A stretch of 64,000 bases of DNA from Paludibacteraceae bacterium (GCA_016285885.1 JAEERP010000012.1:23517-87516); one strand, 5' to 3'; numbered from the stretch's first letter, positions 36,519 through 47,126 are shown. Notes: a model not told the origin generated them from the letters alone. Translations and numbers: made by a program.

Positions 36519-37721
36519 ATGATTAATAGGCTTTTATTGGCTTTGACTCTGTTGGGATTCTTCGGTGTACAAAGCTTGAACGCACAGCAAAATACGATTT
36601 TTAGGGCCAAGGCTGAGGGCCATTATGGATGGAACCTTCAGGACGGAGGTAACCTTGTCGGCGGTGAGGTGGGTATGGAGTTGCCTTTGCTCGGCAACCA
36701 TAACTGGGAATACGCCTATAACTTTCCTTCCGTGGGGTTCGCCATTGGAGGAAAGCATTTCGAACTACCTGAATACTTGCGTTTCGCGGCGGATGCAAAA
36801 GTCTATTTCCATTATCCGGTTATTCATAAGAATGGTTTCGCACTGAATCTGAAGTGGGGCAATGGTATGGGCGGTTTCATCTCCAAAGGAGACTCTCTTG
36901 AGCCTATCGTGCCTGTCTTCGGCGTATGGAACTTGGGCGTGAATTTGGAATTCGCACTTTCTAAGCGTTACGGCCGGCCTTTGGCGCAGTGGCGCATCTG
37001 CTTGGGCGGTAACTTGGATGCTTACCATAACGGACATATCACGCGCAAAGCTCATAACATGTATTATGGGGATGTCTTCTTGGGTGCGAAGTATACCCCG
37101 AACGTATGGCCTCTGCCTATCAAATATCCTGCCAAACGTGTGAAACATATCCTGGCGTTGGAGGCCTATGGAGTGGGGGGCGTGAACCAACTGGAGCGCG
37201 ACGAGAAGTATTTCCTGAACGCAAATATCTGTGCGGGTGCCTATATGCCGATCACCAATGATTACCGTCTGGGTCTCTCGACCGACGCCTTCTACAACGG
37301 TGCCTACAATGGTGACCAAAGAACGAGCAACGTGCGTTATAACTTCATCGATGAAAACCGCTTCCGCAATAAACTCCGTGGGGGTGTGGCCCTGGCTAAT
37401 GAGCTGAGGATGGATAGGGTGGTCGTCGGTGTGCACACGGGCTTCTATTTCTATTCGAAGATTAAGATTCCGAAATATGATGAGAATGGTGACAAGAATG
37501 ATAATAGGATCGAGAGCTATCTCTACACGAAGTTGGTGACCCGCTTCTATATCACGCCGAAACTCTTCTTCGTGACGGACCTGAAAACGCATCTCCTCCA
37601 CGTGGAGTGCTTCAATGCTGGCTTCGGCTGGGCTATGCCTGACTTCGGCTCACGCATCAAGAATCCGTTCGAACGCATCTCCTTCAAGAAGGAAGATAAG
37701 GAGGAACTTCGTATCGATTAA
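36519..37721 (+). CDS. Outer-membrane barrel, acyloxyacyl hydrolase (PagL)-like
   Basis: 400 residues from the ATG at 36519, which gives a clean signal peptide (NRLLLALTLLGFFGVQSLNAQ). The longer frame from 36441 overlaps cinA's promoter. The body has repeated amphipathic strands. NHNWEYAYNFPSVGFAIGG and the C-terminal LKTHLLHVECFNAGFGW resemble Bacteroidota acyloxyacyl hydrolases that remove acyl chains from lipid A. I cannot assign all catalytic residues, so an uncharacterised barrel is the alternative. Confidence 0.6.
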   Translation: MINRLLLALTLLGFFGVQSLNAQQNTIFRAKAEGHYGWNLQDGGNLVGGEVGMELPLLGNHNWEYAYNFPSVGFAIGGKHFELPEYLRFAADAKVYFHYPVIHKNGFALNLKWGNGMGGFISKGDSLEPIVPVFGVWNLGVNLEFALSKRYGRPLAQWRICLGGNLDAYHNGHITRKAHNMYYGDVFLGAKYTPNVWPLPIKYPAKRVKHILALEAYGVGGVNQLERDEKYFLNANICAGAYMPITNDYRLGLSTDAFYNGAYNGDQRTSNVRYNFIDENRFRNKLRGGVALANELRMDRVVVGVHTGFYFYSKIKIPKYDENGDKNDNRIESYLYTKLVTRFYITPKLFFVTDLKTHLLHVECFNAGFGWAMPDFGSRIKNPFERISFKKEDKEELRID

Positions 37722-37770
37722 ATCTGGGATTCCCATCCTATGGGTGGTTAATTCATTAATAAATATTTTT

Positions 37771-38355
37771 ATGGTAATTGAAGACAGAAAATTTGTAGCC
37801 GTCTCTTACGAGTTGTATGTGGAGGGTGAAGACGGCAACCCTGAGTTGTGGGAAAAGGCTCCGGCCGAGGCCCCTCTGAAATTCACTTGTGGGTTGGGCA
37901 TGATGTTGGAGAAGTTCGAGGATAACCTCCGCGGACTGAAACTGGGCGACACGTTCGACTTCACGATCCCATCGTCGGAAGCGTATGGCGAATATGAGGA
38001 GGCGATGGTCGTTGATCTAGACCGCACCATCTTCTACAATGGTGACGGTGTGTTCGATGACGAACATGTGCAGGAGGGCAAGATCGTCGAGATGATCAAT
38101 GCGGACGGACAACACATCAATGGTATTGTCCTCAAAATAGGCAAGGATAAGGTGAAAGTCGATTTCAACCATCCATTGGCGGGCGAGAACCTGAACTTCA
38201 AAGGTAAGGTGCTCGAACTCCGTGACGCTACGGAGGAGGAGATCGCGGTTGTCTTGCATCCTCATTGTGGCGGCGGCTGTGGTAGTTGCGGCGGTTGTGG
38301 TGGTGATTCGAATGATGAGTGTGGTGGTGGCTGCGGTGATTGTTGTCATGGATAA
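37771..38355 (+). CDS. slyD: FKBP-type peptidyl-prolyl isomerase SlyD
   Basis: 194 residues from the ATG at 37771; the frame is open further upstream, but that part is out of register with the family. The FKBP core (GMMLEKFEDNLRGLKLGD ... EAYGEYEEAMV) encloses an insert-in-flap domain. The last 30 residues are a Cys/Gly/His metal-binding tail (HPHCGGGCGSCGGCGG and so on), as in SlyD proteins that bind nickel or zinc. It acts as a cytoplasmic chaperone and metal handler. It is 6 nt ahead of aroC. Confidence 0.92.
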   Translation: MVIEDRKFVAVSYELYVEGEDGNPELWEKAPAEAPLKFTCGLGMMLEKFEDNLRGLKLGDTFDFTIPSSEAYGEYEEAMVVDLDRTIFYNGDGVFDDEHVQEGKIVEMINADGQHINGIVLKIGKDKVKVDFNHPLAGENLNFKGKVLELRDATEEEIAVVLHPHCGGGCGSCGGCGGDSNDECGGGCGDCCHG

Positions 38356-38361
38356 TTGGAT

Positions 38362-39450
38362 ATGAATACGTTTGGTGAAATATTGAGATTGACTACCTTC
38401 GGGGAGTCCCATGGTGTCGCTATCGGTGGGGTCCTGGATGGTTTTCCCGCTGGCATCACTGTCGACGAGTCTTTCATCCAGTCTGAACTCAACAGACGTC
38501 GTCCCGGGCAATCTGCCTTGACGACGGCTCGTGCCGAATCGGACCATTTGGAGATTCTTTCGGGTGTGTTCGAGGGTAAATCGACGGGCATGCCGATCGC
38601 TTTCGAGGTGCGGAACGAGAACCAACGCTCGGGCGATTATTCCGAACTGAGGGCTATATTCAGGCCTTCCCATGCGGATTATACCTACATGAAGAAGTAT
38701 GGCATCCGTGACTATGCCGGGGGCGGAAGGACATCTGCCCGTACGACCATCGCACAAGTGGCGGGAGGCGCTTTCGCCAAGTTGTTGCTGAAGGAGATCG
38801 GCGTGCGGATCTATGCCTACACCTCTCAGGTGGGGTCAATCTCTCTCAACCAATCGTATCATGATTTGGACTTAAACGCGATTGAATCGAATGCGGTCCG
38901 TTGCCCTGACCCTCAGGTTGCGGAGCGTATGGCGCAGGAGATCCTTCGCGTGAAGGCGGAGGGGGATACCGTGGGTGGTATCATCTCTTGCGTGATAAAA
39001 GGTTGTCCTGTTGGTTTGGGTGAACCACAATTTGGGAAACTGCATGCGAAATTGGCGGGCGCTATGCTCTCCATCAATGCGGTGAAGGGTTTTGATTATG
39101 GTTGCGGCTTTGATGGCGTCACGAAAAGAGGCTCTGAGCTGAACGATGTCTTTGAACGTAAGCCGGATGGCTCCATCGGTACACGTACCAACCATTCGGG
39201 TGGCGTGCAGGGTGGCATCAGCAATGGGGAGGACATCTATTTCAGGGTGGCTTTTAAACCTGTGCCGACGTTGCTGAAAGACCAGGAATCGGTCGATACG
39301 GAAGGCCGTGCCGTCACTTACAAGGCGAGGGGAAGACATGATGCCTGCGTTTTGCCTCGCGCAGTACCGATCGTGGACGCTATGGCGGCACTCGTGGTGG
39401 CGGACGCTTACCTGTTGGGAAAGGCTAGCCATAGCTTCCTTGTCGAATGA
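38362..39450 (+). CDS. aroC: Chorismate synthase
   Basis: 362 residues from the ATG at 38362; a TTG at 38356 is in frame but less likely. FGESHG (13-18) contains the catalytic His17. Other signatures are [14 protein letters not shown] and [14 protein letters not shown]. It converts EPSP to chorismate, the last step of the shikimate pathway, using reduced FMN. No other aro gene is nearby. Confidence 0.96.
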   Translation: MNTFGEILRLTTFGESHGVAIGGVLDGFPAGITVDESFIQSELNRRRPGQSALTTARAESDHLEILSGVFEGKSTGMPIAFEVRNENQRSGDYSELRAIFRPSHADYTYMKKYGIRDYAGGGRTSARTTIAQVAGGAFAKLLLKEIGVRIYAYTSQVGSISLNQSYHDLDLNAIESNAVRCPDPQVAERMAQEILRVKAEGDTVGGIISCVIKGCPVGLGEPQFGKLHAKLAGAMLSINAVKGFDYGCGFDGVTKRGSELNDVFERKPDGSIGTRTNHSGGVQGGISNGEDIYFRVAFKPVPTLLKDQESVDTEGRAVTYKARGRHDACVLPRAVPIVDAMAALVVADAYLLGKASHSFLVE

Positions 39451-39533
39451 GTTTTTTCGTGGCGATTCCCTTTGATAATTATTATTTGTATTGATAATCT
39501 TTTAAATATACTGAAAAGTAAAGAAAAATTGTA

Positions 39534-39541
39534 TATTTTTG
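39534..39541 (+). promoter_or_regulatory. -7 element for the histidine kinase gene
   Basis: TATTTTTG matches TAnnTTTG, 50 nt before the ATG at 39592. No -33 match. Confidence 0.45.
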
Positions 39542-39591
39542 TCTTGAACTAGTATTAACTTTTGTTGCTTTCATACCGGTGTAATGTGGTG

Positions 39592-42500
39592 ATGAATTTG
39601 ACAAACATGACATCTCCGTACGTATCCATCAAGAAATGGGTAGAAAATCTTATGTCGACCAAGGATAGGCGTTTCTTGCTGATTTCCTTTGTCGTGTCAT
39701 TGTTTTGCTTTGCTCTCGCTTTTTTCTTCCAACACCTCTATTTCAAGGAATCGGTCAGACGTGTGGATGTGGAGGCGTTCCAAAACACCCTTTATGCGAA
39801 GGAGGATTTCTCGAAAGCATGGATGGAGCGTATCCGAAAGAAGATTGCGGAAGGCCGCTTGCCGGACATTTACGAAGAAAAGTCTTTGTATGACGAATCG
39901 GATAAGAACGAAGTGGATTTCCATGTATATAAGGGAGATTCGCTGGTCTTCTGGAGTAGGGATGTCGTGGGTATGCAGAAGGATATCGACTTCGACTTGG
40001 AGAAGAGTGTCTTTGTTCGGTCTGATAACATGTGCATGGTCGCGATGCAGACCTTCTTCCGGGAGTATCGGTGTGTGGCGTTTATAAAGATAAAGGAGAG
40101 CTATTCCCAACGGCAGAATAGCAATTGGAACTCATTCGCCAAATCGTTTGACATACCGGGCGGAGTGATTGTCTCTGAAGTGCAGCAAAAGGGTTTTTCC
40201 CCGATCTTCTCCGGGTCTGGAAACTATTTGTTCTCCATACAACGCACGCTGTTGTACGAGGGGAATCCTCTCTCGTTCGCCATCTCGGTGCTCTTTTGGG
40301 TGCTCGGTGTGGGTGCGCTCTTCTTCTTCGCGGACAAATTGTTGAAGTGGCCGGAGCTTGACACGCGGAAGAAACATACTTTCGCATGGCTGGGGGTCTG
40401 CCTCTTTTTCCCGACGCTGTTGCTTTTGTCGTCGGTGTTTCATGTGCCGTCGGTTTTGTTCCGCCGCTCCCCGGACACGCTTTCGTATTCGTCCGTGTTG
40501 GCCCCTTCGGCTAGCCACTTGTTCGTCTATGCGCTGATATTCGGTGGTTTCCTTCTGCTCCTGAGGCGTAATCTGACACTTCCTAAGAATGTGGTGAAGA
40601 ATGATCCGCCTTTCCGCTCGTTCATCATCGTCTTGGTGCTGAAATTCTTTGTCTTTGTCGCTTTCGCCGCCCTCCATAGCTATATCCTCAGTTTGGTCTA
40701 TGACTCCAATGTGAACTTGGCGCTCCCGTCCATCCAGGAGGTGAACAGGATGTCGATCTGTTCCGTTTTGCTGATGTTGCTGTGGGCTTATCTGCTGTAC
40801 GAGTGCTTGGATAAGTATCGCATCATGTATGCGGTGCGTTCCAATATCCGCATTATCTTGCTGGCGCATCTGGTGCTGACCATCGTCGGGGTCGCCATGT
40901 TCGCCTATTTCTTGTCGTGGATGGACGGCTGTTTGTTCCTCTTGTCCTCTTTTGTGATCCTATATGTGGAGGTGGGCGATGTCTTCCTGAGAATGAATAT
41001 GTTCGTGAAGACGGTGATCACATCCTTCATGTTGGTGAACTTTATCGTTGTTCTCGCCTATTGGCACAGCGAACGTAAATGTACCACGGAGTATGCTGAG
41101 ATGGCGAAGAATGTGGCGATGAACAATTGTGTGCGGGAAGACCCTATCGCGGAAATCGTACTGAAGGATTATGATCCTTATATCTTTAACGATACCATTC
41201 TGTCCCGTATCGTCCAGTCTGATACTCTCCTGCGGGACTCCCTCTGCCTGTCTCATTTGACGGACACCTATTTGCGGGTCTTTAAGGAATCTTATAACAT
41301 AAGGGTACAGATTGAAGACGAAAAGCGAAAGGGTCTCAGCCTGTGGCGTGCCGGATTGGGCTCTGTGTCGTACAACTCGTTTGACGAGGTGAAGCGCTCC
41401 TTTAGGGAGCTGGAGCCGAATTCCCACTTCTATGCCTGCACGGATGAGGCCTTCTCAGTCTCTTTCGTAGGTATCCTGCCGATGGGGAAGAATACTTTGG
41501 TGATAAAATTGTATCCTAGATTGTCCCGTGAAATCCATGGCCTCTCTGTTCCTCGCCGCAACAAAAAGGAGATCGGTGTGGAGTACTCTTTGGCGAAGTA
41601 TTGCGGAACCGCATTGTGCTACTCGGATGGCATCTTCCGTTATCCTGCCAATTCGCATTGGTTGCCTAGATTGTACGTGTCGGATGGCGAGGACCCAAGC
41701 TTCACGATGCGCGGAAACGGTTATACACATTACATCTATCACTTGGATGATGGAGATATAATCGCCGTCACCAGTGTGCCTGATAGACAAAGCTATGTCT
41801 ATGTTATCTTCGTCACCTTCCTCTTCTCGATTTATCTGTTTATCTCTCTTTGCTATTTCTTCTACACCAATCTCAAAAGAAGGAAACATGATGGTAAGCG
41901 ATCCTTTGTGGCGACCATGCAGTCCATCTTCATCTTCCCTATGGTGATATCTTTCTTTATCCTCTCTGCCGTCACCTTCCCGTTCTTCTCCGAACAATAT
42001 GAGAAGACGCACCATACGGATATGAGGGACAAGTCTTATGTTGCCCAGCACAACCTGCAGGACGTGATAGGATACTCGAAGAGGATGACGAGCCATCAGA
42101 AGGAGATCGACGAATATGTCAGAAACCTTTCTGATTTCTATCAGATGGATGTCTTCCTCTATGATGCGGATGGTAGGCTCTTCTCCTGCTCCAGACCAAT
42201 CGTCGCCCCTCGTGACAGAATGCATATGATTCTGATGAATCCTAGAATGAAGTTCTGCCAAATCCAGGAAATGTATGTGCAGGAGAAGTATGGCAGGATG
42301 GATTGCTACTCCAACTATGTGCCAGTCTACAACAACAGAAACGAATGTGTGGGTTACCTTAAACTGGTCTCCATTTGGAACTACTATCATGTCAAGACGC
42401 AGTTGTTCAACATCATGGTGGTCATCGTGGACATCTACCTCTTCGTGATGGTATTCTCCATCATCATCATCTGGTTGTTGAATAGAAGGACGGTGAAACC

Positions 42501-43341
42501 GTTGTCTATGCTGACGGAACGATTCGCGGAGGTGCGCCTGACGGGTGAGAACTCGATGATCCGTTATGACTCAAAGGATGAGTTGGGCGATTTGGTTCGG
42601 CAATACAACAAGATGGTGGGGCAGTTGGAAGAGAGCGCCAAGAAGTTGGTGGAGTCGGAGAGGGACTTCGCTTGGCGAGACATGGCGAGACGAATCGCCC
42701 ACGAGGTGAAGAACCCGCTGACGCCTATGAAACTGTGTGTGCAACAATGCCAGCGGAAAAAGAGCATGGGCTCGCCTGACTTCGACGCCTATTTCGACAA
42801 AGCCTGCAATATCCTGATCGAACAGATCGACACGTTGGCGAACATCGCCACCTCATTCTCCTCTTTCGCTAAGGCTTCCGAATCTAAGCCTGAGAGGATT
42901 GATATCCTGCAAAAACTGGAGCAGGTGATCTCCTTGTTTGAGAACAACGAGGATGATGTGGTGTTCTCCTTGGAGAAGAACGGTTATGAGCACTCCTATG
43001 TGCTGATGGATGAAAACCAGTCCGTGCAACTCTTCACGAATCTATTCAAAAATGCGATACAGTCTATCCCGGAGGTGACGTTTGGCGCAGTGAACGTGGT
43101 CTTTGAGGAGAAGGATGGTTTCGCTTCGATTTCGATTGAGGACAATGGGTGCGGATTGTCGGAGGAGGCCCGCCAAAATATGTTCATCCCGAACTTCACC
43201 ACGAAAACCAGTGGCATGGGATTGGGTATGGCAATTGTGAAAAGTGTGCTCGATGCGGCGCATGGAGAAATTTCCTTCCAATCTGAACTGGAGGTCGGTA
43301 CAACGTTCTATATAAAAATTCCTTTGTGCAAGGATGCCTAA
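39592..43341 (+). CDS. Large multi-pass sensor histidine kinase (NtrY-like)
   Basis: 1,249 residues from the ATG at 39592; a TTG at 39562 is in frame. About eleven or more hydrophobic segments alternate with two or three extracytoplasmic regions. The last membrane helix leads to a HAMP domain (NRRTVKPLSMLTERFAEVRL). The HisKA-type phosphoacceptor is His1037 in RRIAHEVKNPLTPMKL, and the ATPase domain ends with DNGCGL, FTTKTSGMGLGMAIVKS and GTTFYIKIP. The HEVKNPLTP motif and the HAMP arrangement are those of NtrY-type kinases. No response regulator is adjacent, so it is an orphan. It is unusually long for a kinase. Confidence 0.9.
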   Translation: MNLTNMTSPYVSIKKWVENLMSTKDRRFLLISFVVSLFCFALAFFFQHLYFKESVRRVDVEAFQNTLYAKEDFSKAWMERIRKKIAEGRLPDIYEEKSLYDESDKNEVDFHVYKGDSLVFWSRDVVGMQKDIDFDLEKSVFVRSDNMCMVAMQTFFREYRCVAFIKIKESYSQRQNSNWNSFAKSFDIPGGVIVSEVQQKGFSPIFSGSGNYLFSIQRTLLYEGNPLSFAISVLFWVLGVGALFFFADKLLKWPELDTRKKHTFAWLGVCLFFPTLLLLSSVFHVPSVLFRRSPDTLSYSSVLAPSASHLFVYALIFGGFLLLLRRNLTLPKNVVKNDPPFRSFIIVLVLKFFVFVAFAALHSYILSLVYDSNVNLALPSIQEVNRMSICSVLLMLLWAYLLYECLDKYRIMYAVRSNIRIILLAHLVLTIVGVAMFAYFLSWMDGCLFLLSSFVILYVEVGDVFLRMNMFVKTVITSFMLVNFIVVLAYWHSERKCTTEYAEMAKNVAMNNCVREDPIAEIVLKDYDPYIFNDTILSRIVQSDTLLRDSLCLSHLTDTYLRVFKESYNIRVQIEDEKRKGLSLWRAGLGSVSYNSFDEVKRSFRELEPNSHFYACTDEAFSVSFVGILPMGKNTLVIKLYPRLSREIHGLSVPRRNKKEIGVEYSLAKYCGTALCYSDGIFRYPANSHWLPRLYVSDGEDPSFTMRGNGYTHYIYHLDDGDIIAVTSVPDRQSYVYVIFVTFLFSIYLFISLCYFFYTNLKRRKHDGKRSFVATMQSIFIFPMVISFFILSAVTFPFFSEQYEKTHHTDMRDKSYVAQHNLQDVIGYSKRMTSHQKEIDEYVRNLSDFYQMDVFLYDADGRLFSCSRPIVAPRDRMHMILMNPRMKFCQIQEMYVQEKYGRMDCYSNYVPVYNNRNECVGYLKLVSIWNYYHVKTQLFNIMVVIVDIYLFVMVFSIIIIWLLNRRTVKPLSMLTERFAEVRLTGENSMIRYDSKDELGDLVRQYNKMVGQLEESAKKLVESERDFAWRDMARRIAHEVKNPLTPMKLCVQQCQRKKSMGSPDFDAYFDKACNILIEQIDTLANIATSFSSFAKASESKPERIDILQKLEQVISLFENNEDDVVFSLEKNGYEHSYVLMDENQSVQLFTNLFKNAIQSIPEVTFGAVNVVFEEKDGFASISIEDNGCGLSEEARQNMFIPNFTTKTSGMGLGMAIVKSVLDAAHGEISFQSELEVGTTFYIKIPLCKDA

Positions 43342-43357
43342 GTTGCCAAAAAATGTT

Positions 43358-43365
43358 TATATTTG
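43358..43365 (+). promoter_or_regulatory. -7 element for the porQ operon
   Basis: TATATTTG matches TAnnTTTG, 18 nt before the porQ start. Confidence 0.5.
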
Positions 43366-43383
43366 AACCCGAAATAAAATGAT

Positions 43384-44442
43384 ATGACGGGAAAAAAGAA
43401 TAGACTGGCAACGAGGACTTTTGCAATCCTCTTTTCGTTCGTGATGCTGCCTCTCTTTGCAAATGCGGAGGCGGGTAAGGGTGCATATCGGTTCTTGAAT
43501 CTACCATATGGCGCCAAGTTGGCGGGCTTGGGAGGCGAGAATGTCTCCTTGCAGGCTTCGGATGTGAATATGATCCAGGTTAATCCCGCATTGCTTTCCG
43601 CTGATGTCCATAACAAATTATCTGTCTCTTATCTGAATTATATAGACGATGCTAATGCTGCTTCTGTCGCATATTCCTATACGCGTGACAGTCTGAACTT
43701 CTTCGGCGTCACTTCCTGTTTCATGGGCTATGGGGACATGCAGGGCTATGATGAGTTCGGCAATGCGACGGATAAGTTTAAGGCAGGGGATTTCTGCTTG
43801 GGCTTGGTCTATGCCAGGTACTTGGGCGCGAACATGAAACTGGGTATGGCGGTTAAGCCGGTCTACTCCCATATCGAGGATTACAGCAGTTTCGGCTTGT
43901 CTTTTGATGTAGGATTCAATTATTACAACAAAGAGCATCTGTTCTCGGCGGGAATCTCCGCTCGCAATTATGGTGCGCAGCTTGTGAAATATTACGAGTC
44001 GGCTCATCGTCAGAGTTTGCCTTTCAATTTGCAACTTGGTATCACGAAGGGTCTAGCCCATGCGCCTTTCCGTTTTTCGGTCACTTATGACCGGTTGAAT
44101 GATTGGGACTTGGATTATGATAGACAGGTGAAGACGAAAGATGTGATAGGTGAGGAACCTGACGAGAACGAAATAAAGGCGGGTGATATGTTCTTCCGCC
44201 ATTTGATATTCGGTGTGGATATCCTCTTCAACAAGAATTTTTATCTGGAGGCGGGATATAACCACCGTAGAAAGAGGGAGTTCGTGCTGGCCGAGTCAAG
44301 AGGCGGTAATGGCTTCTCGTTCGGTGCGGGTCTGAAGGTCTATGCCTTTTCGCTTGACCTCGCATATGCTATGTATGCTCCTGTGGCAAACACTTTTACT
44401 TTGTCCTTGACGATGGACATTGAAAAACTCAGAATGAAATGA
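43384..44442 (+). CDS. porQ: Type IX secretion system protein PorQ
   Basis: 352 residues with a signal peptide (ILFSFVMLPLFANA). The start of the mature protein (FLNLPYGAKLAGLGGENVSL ... VNMIQVNPALLS) is the hallmark of PorQ, and the rest is an outer-membrane barrel. PorQ with PorV and PorZ belongs to the T9SS attachment complex that handles cargo at the cell surface. First gene of porQ-cmk-ispH, a known Bacteroidota arrangement. Its stop overlaps the cmk start by 4 nt. It implies that T9SS operates in this organism. Confidence 0.93.
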   Translation: MTGKKNRLATRTFAILFSFVMLPLFANAEAGKGAYRFLNLPYGAKLAGLGGENVSLQASDVNMIQVNPALLSADVHNKLSVSYLNYIDDANAASVAYSYTRDSLNFFGVTSCFMGYGDMQGYDEFGNATDKFKAGDFCLGLVYARYLGANMKLGMAVKPVYSHIEDYSSFGLSFDVGFNYYNKEHLFSAGISARNYGAQLVKYYESAHRQSLPFNLQLGITKGLAHAPFRFSVTYDRLNDWDLDYDRQVKTKDVIGEEPDENEIKAGDMFFRHLIFGVDILFNKNFYLEAGYNHRRKREFVLAESRGGNGFSFGAGLKVYAFSLDLAYAMYAPVANTFTLSLTMDIEKLRMK

Positions 44443-45125
44443 AACGAATTATTGTTGCGATAGATGGTTTTTCTTCGTGCGGAAAAAGTACGATGGCGAA
44501 GGATTTGGCGAAAAGTGTGGGTTATGCCTATGTGGATAGTGGTGCGATGTACCGCTCCGTCACCTTGTTTTGCCAGCGAAACGGCCTGATCAAAGAGGGT
44601 GTGGTGGATGAAACCGCTTTAAGGGAACGAATCGACGATATCCATATTGAATTTAAGTTCAACGAAGAAAGGCAACGTAATGAGACTTTCCTGAACGGGG
44701 AGAATGTGGAGGACGAAATCCGTACTTTGGCGGTCTCCAGTCAGGTTAGTATCGTCAGTTCCATCGGTTTTGTCCGCCGTGCGATGGTGGCGTTGCAGCA
44801 ATCATACAGCAAGGACAAGGGAATCGTGATGGACGGTCGTGACATCGGAACGGTGGTTTTCCCGGATGCCGAGCTAAAGATTTTCCTGACGGCTTCTCCT
44901 GAGATAAGGGCTCAGCGTAGATATGACGAACTGAAGCAAAAGGGGATGGAAGAACCCTATGAGGATATCCTGGAGAACGTTAAACAACGTGATCATCTGG
45001 ATATGACGCGCGCGGAAAGCCCTCTTCGTAAAGCGGATGATGCCATCGAACTGGACAACGGAGAGATGACGATTGAGGACCAAAGGAGGTGGTTGCTCGA
45101 TATATTCAAAGAGAGAGTGAAATGA
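44439..45125 (+). CDS. cmk: Cytidylate kinase
   Basis: 228 residues. P-loop IDGFSSCGKST near 8-18, then YVDSGAMYRSVT and VMDGRDIGTVVFPDAELKIF. It phosphorylates CMP and dCMP. It overlaps porQ and ispH by 4 nt each, so the genes are translationally coupled. Confidence 0.96.
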   Translation: MKRIIVAIDGFSSCGKSTMAKDLAKSVGYAYVDSGAMYRSVTLFCQRNGLIKEGVVDETALRERIDDIHIEFKFNEERQRNETFLNGENVEDEIRTLAVSSQVSIVSSIGFVRRAMVALQQSYSKDKGIVMDGRDIGTVVFPDAELKIFLTASPEIRAQRRYDELKQKGMEEPYEDILENVKQRDHLDMTRAESPLRKADDAIELDNGEMTIEDQRRWLLDIFKERVK

Positions 45126-45994
45126 TTATTGAGATTGATGACAATTCGGGATTCTGTTTCGGCGTGGTCACCGCAATAAAGAAGGCTGAAGAGGAGTTGA
45201 CACGTTCTCCTAAGCTCTATTGTCTGGGGGACATCGTCCACAATAGCATGGAGGTGTCACGCCTCTCCGAAAAGGGTCTGATATCCATTGATCGTGATAC
45301 ATATCTGGGTTTGCGCAACCAAAAGGTGCTTTTCAGAGCACATGGGGAGCCCCCTTCCACCTATCAGTATGCGAAGGAAAATAACTTGGAGATCATTGAT
45401 GCCACGTGCCCCGTGGTGCTGAATCTTCAACGGAAAATCAAGCAAGCTTATGAGGAGTCGAATCCGAAGGAGACCCAGATCGTCATCTATGGCAAGAATG
45501 GCCATGCGGAGGTGAATGGTTTGGTGGGACAGACAGAGGGGACGGCCATCGTGATTGAGGGGTTGACTGACCTGAATAAAATCGATTTCTCTAAGAACAT
45601 AAAGATGTTTTCCCAAACAACGAAGTCAATCGAGGGCTTCAATAAGATCGTTGAGGCTATCGGCGAGAGGGTGCCCCCAGGTTGTACTTTTGAGTATAAC
45701 GACACGATCTGCAGACAGGTGGCGAACCGTATCCCGAAGATCGTCAACTTCGTGTCCAAGCACGAGCTGGTCCTTTTCGTCAGCGGGAAAAAGAGCTCGA
45801 ACGGGAAGGTGCTCTTTGATGAGTGCAGGAAGGTGAACCCGAACATCTATATGGTCTCCGATTTGGAGGATGTGGATTACACCATCTTCCTCGGCGTGAA
45901 ATCCGTGGGCATTTGTGGTGCCACCTCAACCCCGAAATGGTTGATGGAGGCATTGAAGCGGAAAATTGAACAGTATGAAAATTATTACAATTAA
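45122..45994 (+). CDS. ispH: 4-hydroxy-3-methylbut-2-enyl diphosphate reductase
   Basis: 290 residues from the ATG overlapping the cmk stop. The three [4Fe-4S] cysteines are C12 (GFCFGV), C96 (DATCPVV) and C197 (NDTIC), the same positions as in E. coli. [11 protein letters not shown] is at the C-terminus. It catalyses the last step of the MEP pathway, which this organism therefore uses for isoprenoids. Confidence 0.96.
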   Translation: MIIEIDDNSGFCFGVVTAIKKAEEELTRSPKLYCLGDIVHNSMEVSRLSEKGLISIDRDTYLGLRNQKVLFRAHGEPPSTYQYAKENNLEIIDATCPVVLNLQRKIKQAYEESNPKETQIVIYGKNGHAEVNGLVGQTEGTAIVIEGLTDLNKIDFSKNIKMFSQTTKSIEGFNKIVEAIGERVPPGCTFEYNDTICRQVANRIPKIVNFVSKHELVLFVSGKKSSNGKVLFDECRKVNPNIYMVSDLEDVDYTIFLGVKSVGICGATSTPKWLMEALKRKIEQYENYYN

Positions 45995-46011
45995 GCATAA
46001 TACGTTGCATT

Positions 46012-46995
46012 ATGAAGTATCAAATAAATTGTATTGGTATATTGACGTCTGGAGGTGATGCTCCCGGTATGAATGCGGCCATCCGTGCCGTGACGCGTGC
46101 TGCTATATTCCGTGGAATCAAGGTGAAGGGAATATATAGAGGCTACCGTGGACTAATCATGGACGAGATTCATGAGTTCCAAACCCAAAGCGTGAGCAAC
46201 ATCATCCAACAGGGAGGTACGATCTTGCGTACGGCCCGTTGCAAGGAGTTCATGACGGAGGAGGGGCGGAAAAAGGCCTACGAGACGATGCAGCAAGAGG
46301 AGATCGACGCTTTGGTGGTGTTGGGTGGAGATGGTACCTTCACGGGTGCCCGTATTTTCGCCCAAGAGTTCAACGTGCCTGTCATCGGTGTCCCTTGTAC
46401 GATCGATAACGATTTGTGCGGAACGGATTACACCATCGGTTACGATACCGCATTGAACACGATTGTGGATGCGGTCGATAAGATTCGTGACACCGCCAAT
46501 TCCCACGAGCGCCTCTTCTTCATCGAGGTGATGGGTCGTGACGCAGGCTTCCTTGCCATTAATTCAGCTTTGGCTTCTGGTGCTGAGGCTGCCATCATAC
46601 CAGAGATGGTTACGGGTGAGGACCAATTGGAGGCGTTGATCCAACGCGGGTTCCGTAAGTCGAAGAACAGTAGCATCGTCATCGTGGCGGAGAGTGAGTT
46701 GACGGGTGGTGCGGTCGGTATCGCCGAGCGTCTGAAAAAGAACCATCCGGAGTACGATGCCAGAATCACCATATTGGGACATATCCAGCGAGGTGGTACG
46801 CCGTCGGCACATGACCGTATCTTGGCGAGCCGCTTGGGCGCTGCCGCTATCGATGCGTTGTTGGAGGAACAACGAAACATCATGGTGGGTGTGGATGATG
46901 ATAAAATCGTCTATGTGCCTTTCACGAAGGCGATCAAGGATGATAAACCGTTCGACTATCAGTTGATGGAGGTCTTGAAGATCTTGTCTTGCTGA
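46012..46995 (+). CDS. pfkA: ATP-dependent 6-phosphofructokinase
   Basis: 327 residues. ATP site [14 protein letters not shown], then GGDGTFTGA (Gly rather than Asp, so ATP- rather than PPi-dependent), [20 protein letters not shown] and [13 protein letters not shown]. Commits fructose 6-phosphate to glycolysis. It lies 17 nt after ispH, so it is probably in the porQ operon. Confidence 0.95.
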   Translation: MKYQINCIGILTSGGDAPGMNAAIRAVTRAAIFRGIKVKGIYRGYRGLIMDEIHEFQTQSVSNIIQQGGTILRTARCKEFMTEEGRKKAYETMQQEEIDALVVLGGDGTFTGARIFAQEFNVPVIGVPCTIDNDLCGTDYTIGYDTALNTIVDAVDKIRDTANSHERLFFIEVMGRDAGFLAINSALASGAEAAIIPEMVTGEDQLEALIQRGFRKSKNSSIVIVAESELTGGAVGIAERLKKNHPEYDARITILGHIQRGGTPSAHDRILASRLGAAAIDALLEEQRNIMVGVDDDKIVYVPFTKAIKDDKPFDYQLMEVLKILSC

Positions 46996-47020
46996 TGCGT
47001 GCTTAAGGTGACGTTCTATC

Positions 47021-47063
47021 TTTCCCCAAGTGGAGACGATGCGCAATCGTCTCTACGGGGAAA
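47021..47063. repeat. Palindromic hairpin element after pfkA
   Basis: TTTCCCC (47021-47027) pairs with GGGGAAA (47057-47063), enclosing GAGACGAT (47033-47040) and ATCGTCTC (47046-47053) around a 5-nt loop. No T-run follows. The GAGACGA/TCGTCTC core is like REP-type palindromic elements scattered in many bacterial genomes. Only this copy is in the window. Confidence 0.6.
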
Positions 47064-47126
47064 TGTCGTCCCTACAGATGATGCCTTTGCGTTTGTACCA
47101 TATCCATGACATAAACATCTAACACA

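Noticed and set aside
37615..37770. N-terminal extension of SlyD
   Set aside because: The extra 52 codons overlap the preceding barrel gene and do not match the FKBP family; the ATG at 37771 gives the correct N-terminus.
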